Below, piece after piece: positions 15,499-21,050 of a DNA stretch of 21,050 bases. Position 1 is the stretch's first letter. Every line of letters begins with the position of its first letter. The notes under the pieces are model-generated. The model searched no databases. It saw only the letters and a list, made by a program, of their open reading frames with translations, and had not been told where the DNA came from. Origin of the DNA: Acidobacteriaceae bacterium (GTDB taxonomy: Bacteria > Acidobacteriota > Terriglobia > Terriglobales > Acidobacteriaceae); contig JARLFX010000239.1 in NCBI GenBank assembly GCA_031296355.1, positions 1 through 21,050 on the forward strand, in the 5' to 3' direction. The translations under genes and the position numbers were made by a program.

Positions 15499-15732
15499 TT
15501 ACATCACCAGAGCCAGCTTTTCCAGCTCCTGCTGCATATGTCCCAGCGGACATCCAGCCTGTTCCAGCCGCGATGCCGCATGTCGCGCATCATGGCTGGA
15601 AACCCCATAGCCACGCCCCGCCAGAAAAGTGCTCAGCAGGTCCGCCGCCTGCCACGAATCCAGCCCAGACTGCAGCAAATCGCTGCGTAGAGCGGATAAA
15701 TCTGTTGTCGAAAATTTTTCTACCCGTATCAT
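15499..15732 (-). CDS. Small conserved-looking protein of unknown function (77 residues)
   Basis: I do not recognise a named family. The sequence looks alpha-helical and soluble: two or three helices (about 9-20, 26-39, 46-60) with a central GRGYGVSSHDARHAA segment, then a single Cys in QAGCPLGHM and an amphipathic end. There is no signal peptide and no zinc cluster. The gene call is well supported: AGGAGGAG (15736-15743) precedes the ATG at 15732 at ideal spacing, and an intrinsic terminator lies just past its stop. It is a single-gene unit, divergent from folD. A regulatory or adaptor role would suit its size, but nothing in the sequence shows it. Confidence 0.7.
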   Translation of the reverse strand: MIRVEKFSTTDLSALRSDLLQSGLDSWQAADLLSTFLAGRGYGVSSHDARHAASRLEQAGCPLGHMQQELEKLALVM

Positions 15733-15874
15733 CCGCTCCTCCTAACCTCAAATCATGCGAGCAAACCGCATATAAGATTAGACGCATTTTTTCGGAAAGC
15801 GATGCATTCTTCCCCCTTCTGCTTTTCATGCCATCATCCTCCATCCATTACCATGGGAGACGGAGATTCGTGCC

Positions 15875-16813
15875 ATGAACATGTCACACACGCCTGGTCC
15901 ACTCTTGCTGGATGGTGTCGCCATCGCCGCCGCAATCAAAGCAGAAGTCGCCACGGATGTTGCTACCCTCAGCAAATCCGGACTGCACCCCGGCCTGGCC
16001 GTCGTTCTCGTCGGCGCAGTACCCGCATCGCAGATCTACGTTCGCAGCAAAGTAAAGGCATGCAGCGAGCTCGGCATCGCCAGCGACCTGCTCACCCCGC
16101 CAGAGGACGTAACCACCGAAGAACTGCTCGCCATCGTCGCCGGCCTCAACGCACGCGACGATATTGACGGCATCCTCATCCAGCTTCCATTGCCGAAGCA
16201 CGTCGACGCAAAGCGTGTGCTCGATGCCGTCGATCCCGCGAAAGACGTCGACGGCCTGCATCCCATGAACGCTGGACTGCTGCAATCAGGACGCCCTGCA
16301 CTTGCGCCCTGTACTCCCGCCGGCATCATTGAGATGTTGAAGCGCATGAAGATTCCCATGGCAGGGCAGAACGCCGTTGTCGTGGGCCGCAGCGATCTCG
16401 CCGGCAAACCAGCCGCCATGCTCCTGCTCACAGAGAATGCCACCGTCACCATCTGCCACAGCCGCACCCGCGATCTCGCCAGCTTCACTCGCAACGCAGA
16501 TATTCTCGTCGCCGCCATCGGCATTCCCGGCTACATCACGCCCGAAATGGTGAAGCCCGGCGCCGTCCTGATCGACGTTGGCATCAACCGCATCAGCGAC
16601 CGTGCTGACTTTGACCGCTTCTTCACCGGTGACGTTCTCCGCGAAGCAAGCTTCGCCAAGCGCGGCTACACCATCGTCGGAGATATCGACCCCGCCGCCT
16701 TCGCCCTCAGCAGTGCCTACACGCCCGTACCCGGCGGCGTGGGCGCGCTCACCATCGCCATGCTCATGGTCAACACAGTTCACGCTGCCCGCGCACGCCG
16801 CGGGGCGAGGTAG
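15875..16813 (+). CDS. folD: Bifunctional methylenetetrahydrofolate dehydrogenase / cyclohydrolase
   Basis: This cytoplasmic enzyme of 312 residues interconverts 5,10-methylene-THF, 5,10-methenyl-THF and 10-formyl-THF with NADP. The formyl-THF feeds PurN, whose gene is nearby in this window. Motifs: substrate-binding YVRSK (55-59, Lys59), the DIDGILIQLPLP block (97-107, Gln103), KDVDGLHP (123-130, Asp126), PCTPAGI (145-151), the NADP-site VVVGRSDLAGKP (168-179) and the terminal PVPGGVGALTIAML. GVGALT instead of the common GVGPMT, and DLAGKP instead of IVGKP, are mild variants. The ATG at 15875 has GGAG nine bases before it (15862-15865); ATG at 15881 is an alternative. coaE begins four bases after the stop. 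Confidence 0.95.
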   Translation: MNMSHTPGPLLLDGVAIAAAIKAEVATDVATLSKSGLHPGLAVVLVGAVPASQIYVRSKVKACSELGIASDLLTPPEDVTTEELLAIVAGLNARDDIDGILIQLPLPKHVDAKRVLDAVDPAKDVDGLHPMNAGLLQSGRPALAPCTPAGIIEMLKRMKIPMAGQNAVVVGRSDLAGKPAAMLLLTENATVTICHSRTRDLASFTRNADILVAAIGIPGYITPEMVKPGAVLIDVGINRISDRADFDRFFTGDVLREASFAKRGYTIVGDIDPAAFALSSAYTPVPGGVGALTIAMLMVNTVHAARARRGAR

Positions 16814-16817
16814 CGAG

Positions 16818-17573
16818 ATGCTGCGCGTTGGACTCACCGGCGGGTTGGGCAGCGGCAAGAGCACCGCTGGAGACATCTTTCGCTCTCTCGGCGTGCACAT
16901 CTCTGACTCAGACGCCGTCGGGCGTGAGCTCATGCAGCCCGGCCAGGTCGTCTATGACGAGATCGTCCGTCACTTCGGCCCTGAAGTCCTGCTTCCCGCA
17001 GATGCGCAGGGCCTGCGCCAGCTTGATCGCACCGCTCTCGCACGCATCGCATTTACCGATGGCCGCGTGGAAGAGCTGAACGGCATCGTGCACCCCGCCG
17101 TTATCGCAGCCCAGGCAAAGTGGGTCGATGACATCGGCGCGCAAGACCCCAATGCCATCGCCATGGTCGAATCCGCCCTGCTCTTCGAAACAAAGTACGG
17201 CGGCGGCCCCATCCCAGAACCGCATGGCGATGCAGAAGACCGCGAGATCGCCGCCGCCATCTCTACCACCTGCTGGCAGACGCGCTTTGACCGCATGGTG
17301 CTGATTACCGCGCGCGACGACATCAAAATTCACCGCTACGTCAGCCGCATCGCCGCAGGCCGCACCCTCACCCCCGCCGAACGCAATCAACTGCAGGACG
17401 ATGCCCGCCGCCGCCTCGCCGCCCAGATCCCTGATGAAGTGAAATCCCCCCTCAGCGACTACGTGATTGAAAATAATGGCGACATCGAGACACTCACCCT
17501 CTCCATTCGGCGCGTTCACGCCGCCCTGCGCAGCTCCGTGGCCGCACTGGCGCGCCACGCACCCATCGCCTGA
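16818..17573 (+). CDS. coaE: Dephospho-CoA kinase, with an internal insertion
   Basis: This 251-residue cytoplasmic P-loop kinase phosphorylates dephospho-CoA to CoA, the last step of CoA synthesis. The P-loop GGLGSGKST (8-16), DSDAVGREL (30-38; the family's DAD region), LNGIVHPAV (87-95), ESALLFE (118-124), IPDEVK (204-209) and DYVIENNGD (214-222) are all as expected. It is about 45 residues longer than the E. coli enzyme, mostly because of an insertion of roughly 30 residues (about 125-156, Gly/Pro-rich then helical) between the LLFE strand and RFDRMVLI. The ATG at 16818 is four bases after folD with GAGG upstream, so the two are surely co-transcribed. A longer open frame back to 16578 is a folD shadow. 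Confidence 0.93.
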   Translation: MLRVGLTGGLGSGKSTAGDIFRSLGVHISDSDAVGRELMQPGQVVYDEIVRHFGPEVLLPADAQGLRQLDRTALARIAFTDGRVEELNGIVHPAVIAAQAKWVDDIGAQDPNAIAMVESALLFETKYGGGPIPEPHGDAEDREIAAAISTTCWQTRFDRMVLITARDDIKIHRYVSRIAAGRTLTPAERNQLQDDARRRLAAQIPDEVKSPLSDYVIENNGDIETLTLSIRRVHAALRSSVAALARHAPIA

Positions 17574-17604
17574 CAGCAACAAGACGCGATAACCCTTGCG
17601 CCGC

Positions 17605-17610
17605 TACAAT
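17605..17610 (+). promoter_or_regulatory. Possible -10 box upstream of the HtrA protease gene
   Basis: TACAAT lies 62 bases before the ATG at 17673 in the 99-base gap after coaE. No good -35 element is seen at 16-18 bases, so this is weak. The same CGCTACAAT word also occurs at 509-517. Confidence 0.25.
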
Positions 17611-17672
17611 CGTCTTAATGGATATGCCCTGTTCCCAGGCGCCCGTTCTTCCTTGTTGAGGTTGTTCTCCTG

Positions 17673-18851
17673 ATGCGATTTCGCCGTATTGTCCTCGTTC
17701 TCGTACTCGTCGGCGGTTTTTACTTCATCACGACCCACGCCGCACCCTCCGGCGCGCTGGCCGCGTGGCTGCAGCGCCTTACACCTGAGAACAAGTCCAT
17801 TCTCCACGGCCCCCTTGGCACCTTTGAGCTGACCCAGGCCAACGCCCAGCCCGCCTTCGACTCCGAAGAGCAGAACAACATCGCCGTCTACAAGAAAGCG
17901 CTCCCATCGGTCGTAAACATCACCTCCACCGCGGTCGCATTCAACTTCTTCTACGGCCCGGTGCCGCAGCAGGGCCAGGGCTCCGGCTTCATCATCGACA
18001 AGCAGGGCCACATCCTCACCAACAATCACGTGATCAACAACGCCCAGCGCGTTGAAGTCACCCTGAGCGACCAGCACAAGTACAAAGCACAGGTGGTTGG
18101 CGTGGATAAGACCCACGATCTCGCCCTCCTGCTCATCAACGCACCCAATCTGGTCCCCGCCACGCTGGCTGATTCCTCCGGCCTGATCGTCGGCCAGAAG
18201 GTCTACGCCATTGGCAATCCCTTCGGCCTGAGCGGCACCATGACGCGCGGCATTATCAGCTCCATCCGTTCCATCAACGGCGCTGAAGGCTCGCCCATCG
18301 ACAACGCCATCCAGACCGACGCCGCCATCAATCCCGGCAACTCCGGCGGCCCGCTGCTGAACTCGCGCGGCGATGTCATCGGCGTCACCACGCTCATCGC
18401 CTCCAACGGCGCGGAACAAAGCTCCGGCGTCGGCTTCGCCATCCCCATCAACACCGCCAAAGCCGTTCTCGACGACTTCGCCAAATATGGCCGCGTCCGC
18501 CGACCCACCCTGGACATCGTGACCCTGCCCATCGGCCCCGACCTCGCGGACCAGCTCGGCCTTCCGTCAGACTATGGCGTCCTCATCCAGCGTACCCTGC
18601 CCGGCGGAGCCGCCGAACGCGCAGGCCTGCACGGCGGCAACCAGCGCGCCTACATGGGCAACACCCCCGTCAACCTCGGCGGCGATCTCATCATCGCCAT
18701 CGACGGCCGCCAGATCATCTCGGCGCAGGATGTCTCCAACGCAATGAACTCGCACCACTCCGGAGACACCGTCAAGGTGACCATCTACCGTGGCCGCAAG
18801 CGTATGGATGTAAATGTGACGCTGGGTGAAGCGAAGGGACAGGAAGTCTAA
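17673..18851 (+). CDS. Membrane-anchored HtrA/Deg-type serine protease
   Basis: This 392-residue envelope protease is of the S1C (trypsin-like) family and degrades or refolds damaged exported proteins. The N-terminus RFRRIVLVLVLVGGFYF (2-18) is a signal anchor or signal peptide. The catalytic triad is complete: His119 in LTNNHV, Asp149 in THDLALL and Ser224 in NPGNSGGP. The loop YAIGNPFGLSGTMTRGIIS (178-196) is typical of Deg proteases. One PDZ domain follows (about 283-385; GVLIQRTLPGGAAERAGL). A single PDZ and an N-terminal anchor make it more like DegS or other single-PDZ HtrA proteins than DegP. GAGG is 11 bases before the ATG. It follows coaE by 99 bases and may have its own promoter. 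Confidence 0.9.
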   Translation: MRFRRIVLVLVLVGGFYFITTHAAPSGALAAWLQRLTPENKSILHGPLGTFELTQANAQPAFDSEEQNNIAVYKKALPSVVNITSTAVAFNFFYGPVPQQGQGSGFIIDKQGHILTNNHVINNAQRVEVTLSDQHKYKAQVVGVDKTHDLALLLINAPNLVPATLADSSGLIVGQKVYAIGNPFGLSGTMTRGIISSIRSINGAEGSPIDNAIQTDAAINPGNSGGPLLNSRGDVIGVTTLIASNGAEQSSGVGFAIPINTAKAVLDDFAKYGRVRRPTLDIVTLPIGPDLADQLGLPSDYGVLIQRTLPGGAAERAGLHGGNQRAYMGNTPVNLGGDLIIAIDGRQIISAQDVSNAMNSHHSGDTVKVTIYRGRKRMDVNVTLGEAKGQEV

Positions 18852-18852
18852 A

Positions 18853-18901
18853 TAACTCTGGTTATCTACCAACCACTAACTCTGGACATATCCCCAACCA
18901 C
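18853..18901 (+). repeat. Tandem 24-base imperfect duplication
   Basis: TAACTCTGG starts both units (18853-18876 and 18877-18901), and both end in CCAACCAC. The middle differs (TTATCTA against ACATATCC). It begins two bases after the protease stop codon. Confidence 0.7.
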
Positions 18902-18902
18902 T

Positions 18903-18934
18903 GTCATTCTGAGCGCAGCGAAGAATCTGCTTCT
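18903..18934 (+). repeat. Interspersed repeat copy C
   Basis: This copy reads GTCATTCTGAGCGCAGCG then AAGAATCTGCTTCT. It continues into a short CGCCTTTGTTTTTGCTT run that resembles the start of the hexamer tract at 126-221. Confidence 0.75.
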
Positions 18935-18951
18935 CGCCTTTGTTTTTGCTT

Positions 18952-18985
18952 GTCATCCCGAGCGAAGCCGAGGGACCTGCTTCTC
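18952..18985 (+). repeat. Interspersed repeat copy D
   Basis: This is a diverged copy, GTCATCCCGAGCGAAGCCGA followed by GGGACCTGCTTCTC. It keeps the GTCAT head and the CTGCTTCTC tail. Confidence 0.7.
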
Positions 18986-19031
18986 ACTCATACCAGCGCC
19001 AATCGCCACCCTCACCACAAACTTCAGAAGT

Positions 19032-19067
19032 GTCATTCTGAGCCGAAGGCGAAGAATCTCGAGGGTG
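19032..19067 (+). repeat. Interspersed repeat copy E
   Basis: GTCATTCTGAGCCGAAGGCG followed by AAGAATCTCGAGGG. The head and the GAAGAATC core match copies A and C; the tail is different. Confidence 0.7.
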
Positions 19068-19161
19068 CCTGCGTACCCCATGCCGCCTGAAAGTTCCTCG
19101 CCGGAAAGCTCCGGGCATTCCCATCCACGCATACACAGCAAACGCAGCGCTAGAAGCGCGC

Positions 19162-19809
19162 CTAGCTCCGCAGGTCCCGGGGAATCCGCGCATTATCATC
19201 AGAGCCTTCGCGCTTCACATAGAAGCCGGCGCGGCATTCATACTGCGCGCTCAGCACCCGCGCAATCGCCTCTGGATACGCGCCGTGCTCCTGCTCCAGC
19301 ACGCGCGCGGCCAGCGTCTCTTCCGTATCGCCCGGCAGCACCGGCACGCTGCGCTGCAAGATGATCGCGCCGTCATCTACCCGCTCATTTACGAAATGCA
19401 CCGTGCAGCCGCTCTCCTTCACACCTGCGGCCAGTGCATCGTGATGCGCATGCATGCCGGGGAAATCCGGCAGCAGCGAAGGGTGGATATTCAGAATGCG
19501 CTCAGGAAACTCTGCGATGAACCGCGGCGACAAAATCCGCATGTACCCGGCCAGGATCACCAGGTCAGCCTTGTGCTGATGCAGCCGCGCAATCACTTCC
19601 ATGTCGTGTTCATCGCGCGAACGCCCACGGGATTCAACCACCGCAGTCTTCAAACCCATCTTCTGCGCCGCTCGCACACCGGGCGCATCAGCCACATTGC
19701 TCAGTACGATGCAAATTTCAGCGCCAAGCAGACGATGACTCTTGATCGCTTCGGCAATGGCCACAAAATTTGAGCCACGGCCAGACAGCAGAATCCCAAG
19801 ACGTTTCAT
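19162..19809 (-). CDS. purN: Phosphoribosylglycinamide formyltransferase
   Basis: This 215-residue cytoplasmic enzyme transfers the formyl group of 10-formyl-THF to GAR, the third step of purine synthesis. N-terminal RLGILLSGRGSNF (3-15) is the phosphate-binding loop. Catalytic residues are visible: Asn107 and His109 in ILNIHPSLLPDFPG (105-118) and Asp145 in NERVDDGAII (141-150). GCTVHFV (134-140) is also typical. The length is normal with a slightly extended C-terminus. The ATG at 19809 has GAGGG ten bases upstream (19820-19824). It lies 68 bases downstream of purM and is most likely in the same operon; the two encode non-consecutive but linked steps of one pathway. Confidence 0.95.
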   Translation of the reverse strand: MKRLGILLSGRGSNFVAIAEAIKSHRLLGAEICIVLSNVADAPGVRAAQKMGLKTAVVESRGRSRDEHDMEVIARLHQHKADLVILAGYMRILSPRFIAEFPERILNIHPSLLPDFPGMHAHHDALAAGVKESGCTVHFVNERVDDGAIILQRSVPVLPGDTEETLAARVLEQEHGAYPEAIARVLSAQYECRAGFYVKREGSDDNARIPRDLRS

Positions 19810-19877
19810 GAAGCTATTTCCCTCGGTCTACCTGTTGGATGCGTATACCGCTCGCGAAGTTTCATCACGCCGCGGCG

Positions 19878-20948
19878 TCAGGCGTAGTTCACTTTGCGCT
19901 CGCCCTTCACAATGCGACCGATCAGATGGTGCTTCTCACCCGCGCGATCCAGCATCGCCTTCGCGCGTTTGTAGCGCTCCGCCGGCAGTACCAGGATCAT
20001 ACCGATGCCCATGTTGAACGTGCGGTACATCTCATCGCGCTCCACATTGCCAAGCTGCTGCAGATGTTCAAACAGCGGTGGCACCTGCCACGATGCAGTC
20101 TCCACCAGCGCACCGCAACCCTTCGACAGAATACGCGGCAGATTCTCCGTGATGCCGCCGCCGGTGATGTGTGCCATGCCCTTAACAATGCCCTCTGCCG
20201 TCAGCTTCTTGATGATGGCGAGATAGCTGCGGTGCGTCTTCATCAGCGCCGCGCCCGCCTTGTCCTTGATCTCGTTCACATAATGATCCGGCCCATACTT
20301 CGCCACTTCGAAGAACAGCTTGCGCGCCAGCGAATATCCATTCGTATGCAGCCCCGTTGATGGCAGCCCCACCAGCAGATCGCCCGGCTCAATGGTTGCA
20401 CCGGTAATCAGCTTCTCGCGGCTCACCACGCCCACGATAAATCCTGCCAGATCGTACTCACCCTCGGCATAGAACCCCGGCATCTGCGCCGTCTCGCCGC
20501 CAATCAGCGCGCAGCCGTTCGCGCGGCACGCCTCTGAAAGTCCGGTCACAACCTTCTCCACCACCGAGCCTTCCAGCTTACCTGTCGCCAGATAATCCAG
20601 AAAGAACAGCGGCACCGCGCCCTGCACGGCGATGTCGTTCACACAATGGTTCACCAGGTCCGCGCCCACCGTGTGGTGGATGCCGAGCTCGAACGCCACC
20701 TTCAGCTTTGTACCCACGCCGTCTGCGCTGGAGACCAGCACCGGGTCAGGATACTTTTGTAGATCCAGCCCAAACAGGCCGCCGAATCCGCCAATGTCGC
20801 TCAACACCTGCTTGTTGAACGTCTTCTTCGCCAGGTACTTGATGCGCTGTTTGGTCCTGTCCCCTGCGCTGATGTTCACGCCAGCGTCAGAATATGTGAC
20901 CGGTTTGCGCTTAGCGGATGGTTTTGCAACTCCGCTCGTCTCAGACAC
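19878..20948 (-). CDS. purM: Phosphoribosylformylglycinamidine cyclo-ligase (AIR synthetase)
   Basis: This 356-residue cytoplasmic ATP-dependent enzyme closes FGAM to aminoimidazole ribonucleotide (AIR), the fifth step of purine synthesis. Family blocks: YSDAGVNISAGD (19-30), SSADGVGTKLKVA (73-85), GADLVNHCVNDI (95-106), PLFFLDYLATG (113-123), LIGGETAQMPGFY (148-160), STGLHTNGYSLAR and HITGGGITENLPR. The start is GTG at 20948, supported by AAGGAG (20955-20960) at six-base spacing and by the expected family N-terminus after a short Ser/Lys-rich lead of about 17 residues. purN follows 68 bases downstream. Confidence 0.96.
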   Translation of the reverse strand: MSETSGVAKPSAKRKPVTYSDAGVNISAGDRTKQRIKYLAKKTFNKQVLSDIGGFGGLFGLDLQKYPDPVLVSSADGVGTKLKVAFELGIHHTVGADLVNHCVNDIAVQGAVPLFFLDYLATGKLEGSVVEKVVTGLSEACRANGCALIGGETAQMPGFYAEGEYDLAGFIVGVVSREKLITGATIEPGDLLVGLPSTGLHTNGYSLARKLFFEVAKYGPDHYVNEIKDKAGAALMKTHRSYLAIIKKLTAEGIVKGMAHITGGGITENLPRILSKGCGALVETASWQVPPLFEHLQQLGNVERDEMYRTFNMGIGMILVLPAERYKRAKAMLDRAGEKHHLIGRIVKGERKVNYA

Positions 20949-21050
20949 GCCAGGCTCCTTCGGGTAGTTGGTGATTGATGTTGGATTAAGCCCGGGTTGA
21001 AAACACGGGAGAAGCTACAGTCTAACAAACACCGCAGTGGATGCGTTTCT
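20949..21050. other. Upstream region of purM at the window edge
   Basis: Beyond the GTG start these 102 bases hold only the Shine-Dalgarno site and a small inverted element CCCGGG...CCCGTG-like around 20991-21010. No other gene begins here, and I saw no convincing promoter. Confidence 0.4.

Larger units (their letters stand above)
18852..19161. other. Repeat-rich intergenic gap between htrA-type and purN genes
   Basis: This 310-base gap separates two convergent genes. It holds a 24/25-base tandem duplication directly after the protease stop (18853-18901) and three interspersed repeat copies (18903-18934, 18952-18985, 19032-19067). I see no credible gene and no intrinsic terminator with a T-run. 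Confidence 0.7.

Noticed and set aside
17618..17659. A 13-residue mini-ORF in the protease leader
   Set aside because: It has no clear ribosome site and no run of regulatory codons, so a leader peptide cannot be supported.
17604..18419. 271-codon minus-strand frame opposite the HtrA protease
   Set aside because: The plus-strand frame has a complete catalytic triad and PDZ domain; the antisense frame is a composition shadow.

Overview
The window looks like a chromosomal segment of an acidobacterium of the class Terriglobia (family Acidobacteriaceae or close). This is an inference from moderately GC-rich coding DNA, intergenic repeats of the type GTCATTCTGAGCG.AGC.GAAGAATC, palindromic GGACT-type repeats, and a gene mix (TreYZ, folD-coaE, purM-purN) that I associate with that group. 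No rRNA, tRNA, CRISPR array, transposase or phage gene is visible.

Layout. Positions 1-686 are a repeat-rich intergenic stretch with two interspersed-repeat copies, a pyrimidine-rich hexamer tract, three tandem hairpins, a UUCG-loop hairpin and an AT-rich cluster of ATATTTA motifs. It leads to a small DUF2164-type gene (687-959 +). Then comes a stress-solute block. On the minus strand lies a large fusion protein (trehalose synthase plus a glycosyltransferase-like C-terminal half), followed by a small multi-spanning channel-like membrane protein. Divergent from these, only 35 bases away, is the treY-treZ pair. It is followed by a secreted SGNH hydrolase (9415-10695 +).

The middle holds a minus-strand pair with a plausible promoter: a lipoprotein phosphoesterase (12301-13959) and a Tat-exported CotA-like multicopper oxidase (10714-12282). 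Divergent from it is an FtsX/MacB-type ABC permease (14166-15437 +). The permease converges on a 77-residue unknown protein (15499-15732 -) across a clear bidirectional terminator.

The right part is core metabolism and protein quality control. It holds folD-coaE (one-carbon metabolism and the last step of CoA synthesis, 4 bases apart) and a membrane-anchored HtrA/Deg protease. A second repeat-rich gap (18852-19161) follows, then purM-purN on the minus strand (purine synthesis).

How the genes fit together: TreY and TreZ make trehalose from maltodextrin or glycogen, and TreS interconverts maltose and trehalose. The neighbouring channel-like protein suits osmotic adjustment. The most unusual element is the TreS fusion. 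Its extra ~400 residues are not the maltokinase often joined to TreS. They resemble a GT81/GT2-like glycosyltransferase in which several expected active-site positions look changed.
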